DNA of 64,000 bases from Pseudarthrobacter sp. GA104 (GTDB lineage Bacteria; Actinomycetota; Actinomycetes; Actinomycetales; Micrococcaceae): assembly GCF_009741265.1 (NCBI RefSeq), contig NZ_WOWL01000001.1, forward strand, positions 744,001 to 808,000. The letters are read 5' to 3'. The stretch's first letter is position 1. The number at the start of each line of letters is the position of its first letter. Below the pieces are notes generated by a model, which was given only the letters and a program-made list of their open reading frames with translations, searched no databases and was not told where the DNA came from. Both the position numbers and the translations under genes were made by a program. Shown piece by piece: positions 36,661 to 46,108 of this stretch.

Positions 36661-38124
36661 GTGGCTCTAGCGTGTTCGGGTGAGCACTCAGACAAGCACC
36701 CCTCCCCTGCCGGGAAGACCGGCTTCCAGCTGCCCAAGTGGGCCGGCTCGTTCGGCGTCCAGATCATCGCCGCCCTCATCGTGGGGCTGGGCCTCGGCCT
36801 GCTGGCCAAGTACACCGGCAGCACCAAGGCAGCCCCGAACGGCCTCGGCGCCACGCTGCAGACCATCGGCTCCAGCTATGTGTCCCTGTTGCAGACCGCC
36901 GTCGTACCCCTGATCTTCACCGCTGTGGTCAGCTCCATTTCCAACCTTCGCCAGGTGTCCAACGCCGCGAAGCTGGCCTGGAACACCCTGCTGTGGTTCG
37001 CCATCACGTCGCTGATCGCCGTACTGATCGGCATCGGGCTGGGCGTTCTCCTGCAGCCCGGCGCCAACACGGGCATCACCCAGGAAGCCAAGTACTCCGG
37101 CAAGTCCGGTGACTGGTGGGCCTTCCTGGTCGGCCTGTTCCCCAAGAACTTCCTGGGACTGGGCGCCAGCTCCACGGTTGCCGAGTCCGGCGCCGTCACC
37201 ACCTCGGTCAGCTTCAACGTGCTCCAGATCCTGGTGATTGCCATCGCCGTCGGCGTTGCCGCGCTGAAGGTGGGCAAGGCTGCCGAACCGTTCCTGAACC
37301 TGAACGCCTCCGCACTTGCTGTCATCCAAAAGGTGCTCTGGTGGATCATCCGCATCGCGCCCCTGGGCACCGTGGGCCTGATCGGCAACGCGGTGGCTGT
37401 CTACGGCTGGGACACCATCGGGGCCCTCGGCAAGTTCACCTTCGCCATCTACGCGGGCCTCGCCCTGGTGCTCTTCGCGGTCTATCCCATCCTTGTCCGC
37501 ACCCACGGCCTCTCCGTCAAGCAGTACTTCTCGGGCGTGTGGCCTGCCGTCCAGCTGGCCTTCGTCTCCCGCTCCTCCGTGGGAACCCTGCCCCTGACCC
37601 AGCGCGTCACCGAACGAAGCCTGGGCGTCCCCCGCGCCTACGCCTCCTTCGCCGTTCCGCTGGGCGCCACCACCAAGATGGACGGCTGCGCCGCCATCTA
37701 CCCCGCCATCTCCGCGATCTTCGTGGCCCAGTTCTTCGGCATCCAGCTGGACTTCACCCAGTACCTGCTGATCGCCCTGGTATCCGTCCTCGGTTCCGCT
37801 GCCACCGCGGGAACCACCGGAGCCGTGGTGATGCTCACGCTGACGCTGTCAACGCTGGGACTGCCGCTGGCCGGCGTCGGACTCCTCCTGGCCATCGATC
37901 CCATCCTGGACATGGGCCGAACCGCAGTGAACGTGGCCGGGCAGGCACTCGTCCCCACCATCGTGGCCAAGCGCCAGGGCATCCTCGACGAGCAGCTGTA
38001 CAACGCTCCCCGCAACGGCACGCCCTTCGTGGACGATTCTGTTGCCGGCGCTGATACCGATGCCCCGTCCGACGGAGCCTCCACGGACACCGCTTCGCGT
38101 GAACTGGCGGACGCGAAGGCCTAA
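36661..38124 (+). CDS. Dicarboxylate/amino acid:cation symporter (DAACS family)
   Basis: About 487 residues with eight or nine hydrophobic segments and the re-entrant loop signatures of the GltP/DctA family: SRSSVGTLPLTQRV (Ser-rich loop), KMDGCAAIYPAISAIF, TTGAVVMLTLTLSTLGLP and IDPILDMGRTAVNVAGQ, the substrate-binding Asp/Arg helix. It imports glutamate, aspartate or C4-dicarboxylates with Na+ or H+. The start is a problem. The nearest in-frame GTG is at 36661, but the leaderless-type hexamer (36668-36673) points to GTG 36680 in a different frame encoding a typical MSTQTSTPPLP leader. A one-base deletion in the C-rich run near 36699-36711 would explain this. The C-terminal 60 residues are Ser/Asp/Thr-rich. 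Confidence 0.85.
   Translation: MALACSGEHSDKHPSPAGKTGFQLPKWAGSFGVQIIAALIVGLGLGLLAKYTGSTKAAPNGLGATLQTIGSSYVSLLQTAVVPLIFTAVVSSISNLRQVSNAAKLAWNTLLWFAITSLIAVLIGIGLGVLLQPGANTGITQEAKYSGKSGDWWAFLVGLFPKNFLGLGASSTVAESGAVTTSVSFNVLQILVIAIAVGVAALKVGKAAEPFLNLNASALAVIQKVLWWIIRIAPLGTVGLIGNAVAVYGWDTIGALGKFTFAIYAGLALVLFAVYPILVRTHGLSVKQYFSGVWPAVQLAFVSRSSVGTLPLTQRVTERSLGVPRAYASFAVPLGATTKMDGCAAIYPAISAIFVAQFFGIQLDFTQYLLIALVSVLGSAATAGTTGAVVMLTLTLSTLGLPLAGVGLLLAIDPILDMGRTAVNVAGQALVPTIVAKRQGILDEQLYNAPRNGTPFVDDSVAGADTDAPSDGASTDTASRELADAKA
36668..36673 (+). promoter_or_regulatory. -10 hexamer pointing to GTG at 36680
   Basis: TAGCGT, 6 bases, then GTG at 36680. The spacing equals that of the other leaderless genes in this window, yet that GTG is out of frame with the symporter body. 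Confidence 0.5.
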
Positions 38125-38152
38125 GTGCCCCTGCTCACCCCCTGCAACAACA

Positions 38153-38193
38153 CAGTAGAAGTTCCCGGGAAATCTTCCCGGGAACTTCTACTG
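38153..38193. terminator. Long perfect inverted repeat, bidirectional terminator
   Basis: Two perfectly complementary 19-base arms, beginning CAGTAGAAGTTCCCGGGAA, flank a 3-base ATC loop. It sits between the converging ends of the symporter gene and the small secreted-protein gene, and probably terminates both. Confidence 0.75.
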
Positions 38194-38229
38194 CGTTAGG
38201 CGGCTGGCCCACTTGGCGTCATGGCCGCG

Positions 38230-38793
38230 TCAGTGACCGCCGCCGCCGATTATGCCGTTTTCCACCGCCTTGGTGACGGCGTCGGCCTCGGCCTGCGTCA
38301 GCTTTCCGTCCGTGACGGCCTGGTCCAGCCGCGTCTTGAGGGCCGCAGCCTTCGCCGCCTGCCTCTCCGTGCGGAGCTCCTCCAGCGCAGCAGTGACCTT
38401 GGACTCCTCGATGCCCAGCGATTCGGCAAGCGACTTGGCCAGCGAGGCCACGCGGGCGGCGGGGTCCGGCCTCTCCCCCTCCGCAGGCGGCGTGGCAGGC
38501 TTATTGGCTTCGCGGAAGGCCTGGAGCGCTTCGGCCACCTTGGCTTCGTCGACACCCAGCTTCCCGGCGAGCGCGGATGCCTGGGCTACGCCCCGTTCGC
38601 CGCCCCGGCCGTGCTTGCCCATGCCTCCGCCGGGAGCGGTGCCGGTGCTCCCGTCCGGGGACGCGCTGGAGCTGGCACTGGGCGTGGGGGCGGGTGTGGT
38701 GGTGGCGGAGGCCATGCCGGCAACTCCGATACCGGCACCAAGGGCCAGCGCCGTAGCTGACAGGCCAAGGGTCATCTTCTTTGTGCGTGACAT
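38230..38793 (-). CDS. Small secreted helical protein
   Basis: A 187-residue protein with a clear Sec signal peptide (MSRTKKMTLGLSATALALGA, cleavage likely after ASA near residue 30). A Ser/Thr/Pro/Gly-rich spacer is followed by two related helical units: LGVDEAKVAEALQAFREA and LGIEESKVTAALEELRTE. It ends in VTDGKLTQAEADAVTKAV and a GGGGH tail. This helix-repeat style is seen in small cell-surface or YckD/DUF2680-like proteins; no enzyme motif is visible. The ATG has AGGAG 7 bases upstream. It is divergent from the TetR gene, so TetR-type control of both is possible. Confidence 0.7.
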   Translation of the reverse strand: MSRTKKMTLGLSATALALGAGIGVAGMASATTTPAPTPSASSSASPDGSTGTAPGGGMGKHGRGGERGVAQASALAGKLGVDEAKVAEALQAFREANKPATPPAEGERPDPAARVASLAKSLAESLGIEESKVTAALEELRTERQAAKAAALKTRLDQAVTDGKLTQAEADAVTKAVENGIIGGGGH

Positions 38794-38918
38794 TACGTGT
38801 CTCCTGGATCCGCCGTCGGGTGACGGCTGCTAATGATTGGTCCTTTTCGGGACACTTACAGAATTGGGCAGCAAGTCATGCGGGGCCTGTTCGGAACCTT
38901 TCATTCTCCTGTGAAAGT

Positions 38919-38950
38919 AAGTTGCGCAGAGTGCAAAGTTGCACATAGTG
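38919..38950. promoter_or_regulatory. TetR operator candidate (direct repeat plus palindrome)
   Basis: Two 15-base near-copies, AAGTTGCGCAGAGTG (38919-38933) and AAGTTGCACATAGTG (38936-38950), are separated by 2 bases. Between and over them lies a perfect palindrome GTGCAA-AG-TTGCAC (38931-38944). The array covers the -35/-10 spacer of the TetR gene, so autorepression is likely. Confidence 0.6.
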
Positions 38951-38951
38951 T
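38946..38951 (+). promoter_or_regulatory. -10 hexamer of leaderless tetR-mmpL transcript
   Basis: TAGTGT, 6 bases, then the GTG start. A TTGCGC -35-like element lies 17 bases upstream at 38923-38928. Confidence 0.6.
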
Positions 38952-38957
38952 AAACGG

Positions 38958-39662
38958 GTGACTGTTTCTGCAGAGTCTGCCCAAGAGGGAACCTCCGTCC
39001 CGCCACCGGCCGCACCATCGCGCCGCGAGCTGAACAAGGCGGCCACCCGCCAGGCCATTACCGACGCCGCACTGGGCCTCCTGCGAAGCAAGGGCCCCGG
39101 CAACTTCACGGTTGAGGACATCGCAGACGCCGCCGGGATTTCACGCCGGACTTTCTTCAACTACTTCGGCAGCACCGACGCCGCCCTGGCCTCCATCACC
39201 CATGGCTTCCTGGATAACGCGATACAGCAGTTCAAACTCCGGCCAGCGGAGGAGCCCATCCTGCAGTCGGCGCAGGAGGCCCTGATGGCGCTGGCGGACC
39301 CCATGACAGTGGCCCCGCTGGCAGAACTCTTCACCCTGACCCAGCAGAGCACGCTTATGTCCCACTCCGAACTGGAAGCATGGGACCACTGCCGGGAACA
39401 GATCACCGCCGTGGCACGCAGCCGGGCTGCCGCCACTCCGGGCGCCGAAAACGAGCTCTACCTCCGTGCCCTGGCCGGTTCCGTCATCTCCTGCGGCAAG
39501 GCGGCAATGGAGGTCTGGTTTGCCCGCCGCGGCGCGGACCTCTCGCCGGCATCCCTGGCCGAGCTGCGGCAACTGCTGATCGACGCCATGGCACTGCTCG
39601 GCTCAGGCTTCACCACAGGCAGTGCACCTGCCCCATCCTCTTCCGCCACCCGTTCCTCCTGA
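38958..39662 (+). CDS. TetR/AcrR-family transcriptional regulator
   Basis: A 234-residue regulator. After a 20-residue disordered lead, the TetR N-terminal DNA-binding domain spans about 25-75: RQAITDAALGLLRSKGPGNFTVEDIADAAGISRRTFFNYFGSTDAAL has the expected three-helix pattern. The C-terminal all-helical ligand domain resembles TetR_C actinobacterial types. The start is a leaderless GTG. The MMPL exporter begins 18 bases after its stop with no clear ribosome-binding sequence, so the two are a regulator-pump operon, presumably derepressed by the pump's substrate. The operator candidate overlaps its own promoter. Confidence 0.92.
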   Translation: MTVSAESAQEGTSVPPPAAPSRRELNKAATRQAITDAALGLLRSKGPGNFTVEDIADAAGISRRTFFNYFGSTDAALASITHGFLDNAIQQFKLRPAEEPILQSAQEALMALADPMTVAPLAELFTLTQQSTLMSHSELEAWDHCREQITAVARSRAAATPGAENELYLRALAGSVISCGKAAMEVWFARRGADLSPASLAELRQLLIDAMALLGSGFTTGSAPAPSSSATRSS

Positions 39663-39680
39663 TCAGATCGGTTTCCTCGC

Positions 39681-42203
39681 ATGGCACTGTTCCTGTACCG
39701 CCTGGGCAAATTCTCCTACCGCCGGCGCTGGCTGGTCATCTCGCTGTGGCTTGCCGCCCTGGTGGCCGTGGGCGGTTCCGCCGCAGCCTTCCACGGCACA
39801 CTTTCCAACAACTTCCAGATCCCAGGCACTGAGACGCAGCGGATCGCGGACAAGCTGAAGGAAGAGCTTCCCTCGGCGTCCGGAGGCACCGCCACCATCG
39901 TCTTTGAAGCGCCCGACGGCGGTTTCACCGCCGGGAGCCGGGCCGCCGTCTCTGAGGCCCTGGAGAAGCTCAAGACCGTGCAGGGTGTCCGCGGCACCGT
40001 GGATCCCTTCGCCACCCAGGCCCAGGTGGACCAGGCCGGCCAGGCCATCATCGACGGCGAGCAGCAGCTTGCCGCAGGCCAGGCACAGCTGGACGCCTCC
40101 CGCGCCCAGCTTGAAGCCGGGCAGGGGCAGCTCGCCGCAGCCGAACAGCAGCTGGCGGCGGCCGGCGCCCCGGCGGCCCTGATCGAAGCCCGGCTCGGCC
40201 AGCAAAAGGCAGCCCTTGCCGAAGGGCAGGCCCGGCTCGAAGCCGGCACCCGGGAACTGGAAGCAGGCAAGGCAAAGCTCGAGCTGGGCAAGCGCCAGGC
40301 CGAGGCATCGTCCGCCATCCGCTTCGTGTCGGAGGACGGGCGCGCGGCAGTGGCACAGGTGCAGTTCAACACCTCCATCAATGGCCTCAGCCCGGCGGTC
40401 CGCCAGCAGGTCCAGGACATCGCCCACGAAGCTTCCGCTGCCGGCGTGACCGCCTATGCCAGCAAGGAGATCACCGAGGACATCTCCGAACTCTTCGGCG
40501 CGGCCGAGGTCATTGGCATCGCCGTCGCGGCGCTGGTCCTGATCCTCATGCTGGGCACCCTGGTTGCTGCCGGGCTGCCCCTGCTGATGGCGATCGTGGG
40601 CGTCGGCATCGGCGTCGGCATCACGTTCGCCCTGTCCGGCCTGTTCGACATGAGCTCCATTTCACCCATGCTGGCCCTCATGCTGGGCCTGGCCGTCGGC
40701 ATCGACTATTCCCTGTTCATCGTGAACCGGCACCGGACCCAGCTGCTCGCCGGAATGGATCCGGAGGAATCCGTGGCCCGGGCAACCGGAACGTCCGGCA
40801 ATGCGGTGGTCTTCGCCGGGCTGACCGTGATCATCGCCCTTGCGGCCCTGGTGGTTCCCGGGCTGCCTTTCCTCGCCGTGATGGGCCTGGCCGCGGCCGG
40901 CACCGTGGCAGTGGCTGTCCTGGTGGCCATCACCCTCACCCCGGCCATGCTGTCCCTGATCGGGCGCCGCATCATCTCCCGGCGGGCCTGGGCCAAAGCC
41001 GAGGCCCACAACGCCGAACCCGGCCATGAGGCAGCCGATGAGGCCAAGGACCGCGAACGCAGCACGCACGGCTGGGGCGGCCTGGTCACCCGGCACCCCA
41101 TCGTGGCGCTCCTGGCCGGGGTGCTCCTCCTCGGCACCCTCGCGCTCCCGGCCACCCAGCTGCAGCTTGCACTGCCCGACGGCGGCTCGGAGCCGGTGGA
41201 CTCCGAGGCCTACCAGGCCTACGACCTGACCGCGCGGAGCTTCGGCGAAGGCGTCACCGGCCCCATCGTGGCTGTGGGTGAGTTCCCGGAAAACCTGGAC
41301 GAGGCCCAGGCGCAGGCACTGCAGTACGACGTCGCGGACAAGCTCCGTGCCGTGGACAACGTGGTGGCCGCCGTGCCCGTCGCACTCAGCGAGGACCGCC
41401 GCACCGCGGTGTTCCAGGTCATCCCCGAGGAAGGCCCGGCGAGCGCCAGCACCGTCCGGGTCGTCTCGGAGCTTCGCGGCCTGAATGACGACATCCAGTC
41501 CGAGTATGGCGTCGCCATGGGCCTCACCGGCCAGACCGCCGGCAACATCGACGTCTCCACGAAGCTCGGCGACGCCCTGCCGCCCTACCTGGCAATCGTC
41601 GTCGGACTTGCCCTGGTCCTGCTCCTGCTGGTGTTCCGCTCCATCGTGGTGCCGCTGCTGGCAACCGGCGGCTTCCTGCTGTCCCTCGCTGCTGCCTTCG
41701 GTGCGGTGGTGGCCGTGTACCAGTGGGGCTGGCTGGGCGGCGTGTTCGACGTCGCCAACCCCGGCGCCGTGCTGAGCTTCCTGCCCATCATCCTGATCGG
41801 CGTGCTGTTCGGCCTGGCCATGGACTACCAGGTGTTCATCGCCTCCGGGATGCGCGAGGCCTACATGCACGGATCGTCGGCCAAGGAAGCCGTCCGGGTG
41901 GGCTTCCGCCACGCGGCCGCCGTGGTGACCGCCGCCGCGATCATCATGGTCAGCGTGTTCGCGGGCTTCATCTTCAGCCACCTCACCATGGTCCGGCCGC
42001 TGGGCTTCGCGATGGCGTTCGGTGTGCTCCTGGACGCCTTCGTGGTGCGCATGACCATCGTTCCGGCCGTGATGTACCTGCTGGGCGAAAAGTCCTGGTG
42101 GCTGCCCCGCTGGCTGGACCGGATCCTGCCGGATGTGGACGTGGAGGGCGCCAAGCTGAGCCGGCCCGAGGCCGCACGGGCGTCCGGGGAACTGGTCCAC
42201 TAG
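39681..42203 (+). CDS. MMPL-family RND transporter
   Basis: An 840-residue inner-membrane exporter with the two-fold MMPL layout. One span (about 15-40) and an extracytoplasmic domain are followed by five or so spans (about 270-430), then a second span, extracytoplasmic domain and C-terminal spans (about 625-800). Signature elements include GIDYSLFIVNRHR (about 339-351) and AMDYQVFIASGMRE in the second half. The first extracytoplasmic loop contains a long Ala/Gln/Glu heptad stretch (about 110-215, repeats of AxxQLxAGQAQL), a predicted coiled coil. MMPL pumps move lipids, siderophores or drugs using the proton gradient; the substrate is unknown. Controlled by the TetR gene upstream. Confidence 0.92.
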   Translation: MALFLYRLGKFSYRRRWLVISLWLAALVAVGGSAAAFHGTLSNNFQIPGTETQRIADKLKEELPSASGGTATIVFEAPDGGFTAGSRAAVSEALEKLKTVQGVRGTVDPFATQAQVDQAGQAIIDGEQQLAAGQAQLDASRAQLEAGQGQLAAAEQQLAAAGAPAALIEARLGQQKAALAEGQARLEAGTRELEAGKAKLELGKRQAEASSAIRFVSEDGRAAVAQVQFNTSINGLSPAVRQQVQDIAHEASAAGVTAYASKEITEDISELFGAAEVIGIAVAALVLILMLGTLVAAGLPLLMAIVGVGIGVGITFALSGLFDMSSISPMLALMLGLAVGIDYSLFIVNRHRTQLLAGMDPEESVARATGTSGNAVVFAGLTVIIALAALVVPGLPFLAVMGLAAAGTVAVAVLVAITLTPAMLSLIGRRIISRRAWAKAEAHNAEPGHEAADEAKDRERSTHGWGGLVTRHPIVALLAGVLLLGTLALPATQLQLALPDGGSEPVDSEAYQAYDLTARSFGEGVTGPIVAVGEFPENLDEAQAQALQYDVADKLRAVDNVVAAVPVALSEDRRTAVFQVIPEEGPASASTVRVVSELRGLNDDIQSEYGVAMGLTGQTAGNIDVSTKLGDALPPYLAIVVGLALVLLLLVFRSIVVPLLATGGFLLSLAAAFGAVVAVYQWGWLGGVFDVANPGAVLSFLPIILIGVLFGLAMDYQVFIASGMREAYMHGSSAKEAVRVGFRHAAAVVTAAAIIMVSVFAGFIFSHLTMVRPLGFAMAFGVLLDAFVVRMTIVPAVMYLLGEKSWWLPRWLDRILPDVDVEGAKLSRPEAARASGELVH

Positions 42204-42206
42204 GCT
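42201..42206 (+). promoter_or_regulatory. -10 hexamer of leaderless maf transcript
   Basis: TAGGCT overlaps the MMPL stop codon region and is followed by exactly 6 bases and the GTG of maf. Confidence 0.55.
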
Positions 42207-42212
42207 GGAACC

Positions 42213-42860
42213 GTGCCCCGCCTGATTCTCGCTTCCCAGTCGCCCGCCCGCACCAAACTCCTGGCCGAGGCCGGCATCCGCCACACCGTCCTGGTCTCAG
42301 ACGTGGACGAGGACGCCGTCCAGGCCCGGTACGGCGTTACCGACCCCCATGACACCGCGCTGCTGCTTGCCCGGGCAAAGGCCGAAGCCGTGGCCGCCCT
42401 GCCGGAAGCAGAAGGGGCGCTGGTCCTTGGCTGCGATTCCGTCTTCGAATTCGACGGCGAGGCGCACGGCAAGCCGTACACCGCCGCCGTGGCCCGTGAG
42501 CGCATGCTGCGGATGAGCGGCAACACGGGGGTGCTGCACACGGGCCACTGGCTGGTGGACTGCCGGGACACCGATCCGGACGACGACGGCGGCGGGGAAC
42601 AGGGTTCGGGCGCCACTTTGGGGACGGTTGCCTCCGCCGCGGTCTCCTTCCTGGAGATGGAACCGGCCGAGATCGATGCCTACATCGCCACCGGCGAGCC
42701 GCTGCACTGCGCCGGGTCCTTCACCATCGACGGCCTGGGCGGGGCGTTCATCCGGAAGGTCGACGGCGACCCGCACACCGTCGTCGGGCTTTCCGTCTCC
42801 ACCCTCCGGGACCTGCTGGCTTCGGCGAACGTGCGCATCACCGACCTCTGGCCCGCTTGA
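42213..42860 (+). CDS. maf: Maf-family nucleotide pyrophosphatase
   Basis: A 215-residue protein with the Maf start RLILASQSPARTKLLAEAGI, the catalytic Asp region VLGCDSVFEFDG and a GKPYTAAVARERMLRMSG segment. The C-terminal FTIDGLGGAFIRKVDGDPHTVVGLS is also present. Maf proteins hydrolyse non-canonical nucleotides (for example modified UTP/dTTP) to the monophosphate and pyrophosphate. An acidic/Gly insert (about 115-130: DPDDDGGGEQGSG) is longer than usual. The start is GTG with a leaderless-type hexamer. In mycobacteria maf sits between accE5 and accA3, and it keeps that position next to accA3 here. Confidence 0.9.
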   Translation: MPRLILASQSPARTKLLAEAGIRHTVLVSDVDEDAVQARYGVTDPHDTALLLARAKAEAVAALPEAEGALVLGCDSVFEFDGEAHGKPYTAAVARERMLRMSGNTGVLHTGHWLVDCRDTDPDDDGGGEQGSGATLGTVASAAVSFLEMEPAEIDAYIATGEPLHCAGSFTIDGLGGAFIRKVDGDPHTVVGLSVSTLRDLLASANVRITDLWPA

Positions 42861-42906
42861 GCGGAGCCCCGCCCGGCGCGGTAAAAGCGCCGCATTTCGT
42901 AGCGTC

Positions 42907-42923
42907 TTGTAGCTTCCCTACAA
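42907..42923. promoter_or_regulatory. Shared acyl-CoA carboxylase operator, accA3 copy
   Basis: TTGTAGCTTCCCTACAA, a TTGTAG/CTACAA dyad. It differs from the accD5 copy at only two of 17 positions. A second small palindrome GCGGATTCCGC follows at 42942-42952. Confidence 0.65.
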
Positions 42924-43014
42924 AGGCTGGAGCGTTTACACGCGGATTCCGCAAGTAATATCGGCGGAACCCTCAAAACCGCGCTAGGCTCCCTGAAGGA
43001 AAGAAGGAGACGCC

Positions 43015-44826
<1,812 letters not shown>

Positions 44827-44841
44827 GCGCCGGAGGCACCC

Positions 44842-45279
44842 ATGCTCGCACCCAGCTTCCAGGAAGAAGTGGACCGCTACCACCTTGCCGTCCCCGAAAT
44901 CACCCAGGGCAACCCCGGCCCCATCAAGGAGCTCTATTCGCGGCTCGACGACGTCACCCTGGCCAACCCGTTCGGCGGGATAGCCCGCGGCTGGGCACAA
45001 GTGGAGGCCAGGCTGGACCAGGCTGCCCGGCAGTTCCAGGACGGACAGATGCTCGGGTTCGACACCATCTCGTCCTACACCGCCCGGGACACCGCCTACC
45101 TCGTGGAGACCGAACATTTCCGGGCACGCCTGGACGGTGCTGCCGCCGCGGAGGAGTTCGCACTCCGGGTCACCAGTATTTTCCGGCGCGAGGAAGGCTA
45201 CTGGAAGCTCGTGCACCGGCACGCGGACCCCGCCGCGCGGCCGCAGTCGCGCCGCTCCCTCACCCAGCCTGCCAGCTGA
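44842..45279 (+). CDS. NTF2/SnoaL-like (YybH-type) small protein
   Basis: A 145-residue protein with the cone-shaped NTF2-like pattern: a first helix (SFQEEVDRYHLAVPEIT), FGGIARGWAQVEARLDQAARQF, then the beta-sheet ending FALRVTSIFRREEGYWKLVHRHADP. Members of this group are often annotated DUF4440/SnoaL-like and may bind small hydrophobic ligands; no catalytic residue can be assigned. GGAGG stands 5 bases before the ATG. The gene starts 15 bases after accA3, so it is probably translated from the same transcript. Confidence 0.8.
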   Translation: MLAPSFQEEVDRYHLAVPEITQGNPGPIKELYSRLDDVTLANPFGGIARGWAQVEARLDQAARQFQDGQMLGFDTISSYTARDTAYLVETEHFRARLDGAAAAEEFALRVTSIFRREEGYWKLVHRHADPAARPQSRRSLTQPAS

Positions 45280-45290
45280 TATTGGCTGAC

Positions 45291-45300
45291 AGACCGGTCT
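45291..45300. promoter_or_regulatory. Perfect palindrome AGACCGGTCT upstream of amidotransferase
   Basis: A 10-base perfect palindrome, 20 bases before the ATG of the glutamine amidotransferase gene. The shape is typical of TetR-family operators; no regulator is encoded next to it. Confidence 0.35.
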
Positions 45301-45320
45301 CCAACCGGCACACTTAGCAG

Positions 45321-46052
45321 ATGTTGCCTTTCCTGCTCCTGGCCTCGCGGGCGGAGGATGCTGCCGCCGAGGACGAGTACGCCGCCTACCTCCGGTACGG
45401 CGGGCTGGAGCCGCGGGAGCTGCGGAGGGTGCGCCTGGAAGCTGCGCCGCTGCCCAGCCTGGACCTTTCCAGCTACTCGGGCGTGATTGTGGGCGGCAGC
45501 CCCTTTACGTCGAGCGATCCCCCGGAAACGAAATCCTCCGTCCAGCACCGGGTGGAGCGCGAGCTCGCGGGACTGCTGGACGAACTGGTGGCCCGCGACT
45601 TCCCGTTCCTGGGGGCCTGCTACGGGGTGGGGACGCTGGGGCGGCACCAGGGCGCCGTGATCGACAGGACCTACGGCGAACCCCTGGGCGGGGTGGAGAT
45701 CGAGCTGACGGAGGCCGGGCTTGAGGACCCCTTGCTGGAGGGACTCTCCCCGACATTTACGGCGTTCACCGGCCATAAGGAGGCCTGCACCGTTCTGCCG
45801 CCGCATGCGGTCCTGCTGGCCCGCTCCGCGGCCTGCCCGGTGCACATGTTCCGGGTCCGGGAAAACCTGTATGCCACGCAGTTCCATCCGGAGCTGGACG
45901 CTGAAGGCCTGTGCACCCGGATCGACATTTACCGGCACGCGGGGTATTTTCCGCCGGAGTCGGCCGAGGAGCTGATGGAGAGCGCCCGGCAGTTCACTGC
46001 CACCGAACCCATGAAGATCCTGCGGAACTTCGTGGCCCGCTACGCCCGGTAG
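45321..46052 (+). CDS. Class I glutamine amidotransferase-like protein
   Basis: A 243-residue protein of the GMP-synthase-like GATase group. The nucleophile elbow is FPFLGACYGVGTLG with Cys100, and the catalytic His/Glu pair is in ATQFHPELD (about 190). The VIVGGSPF strand holds the oxyanion region. No partner synthase domain is fused. Similar stand-alone proteins act on gamma-glutamyl compounds or as free glutaminases; the substrate cannot be told. The ATG at 45321 has no strong ribosome-binding sequence. It converges with the MFS gene across a hairpin. Confidence 0.85.
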   Translation: MLPFLLLASRAEDAAAEDEYAAYLRYGGLEPRELRRVRLEAAPLPSLDLSSYSGVIVGGSPFTSSDPPETKSSVQHRVERELAGLLDELVARDFPFLGACYGVGTLGRHQGAVIDRTYGEPLGGVEIELTEAGLEDPLLEGLSPTFTAFTGHKEACTVLPPHAVLLARSAACPVHMFRVRENLYATQFHPELDAEGLCTRIDIYRHAGYFPPESAEELMESARQFTATEPMKILRNFVARYAR

Positions 46053-46060
46053 GCATGAAA

Positions 46061-46093
46061 ATGCCCGGCAGGCCGCAGGGCCATACCGGGCAT
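46061..46093. terminator. Hairpin between converging genes
   Basis: The arms ATGCCCGG and CCGGGCAT flank a 17-base loop, located between the stops of the amidotransferase gene and the MFS gene. Confidence 0.55.
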
Positions 46094-46108
46094 CCCCATC
46101 AGGGCGGG

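Noticed and set aside
40662..42284. 540-codon minus-strand frame opposite the MMPL gene
   Set aside because: His/Gly/Gln-rich translation without domain features, antisense to well-supported MMPL transporter motifs.
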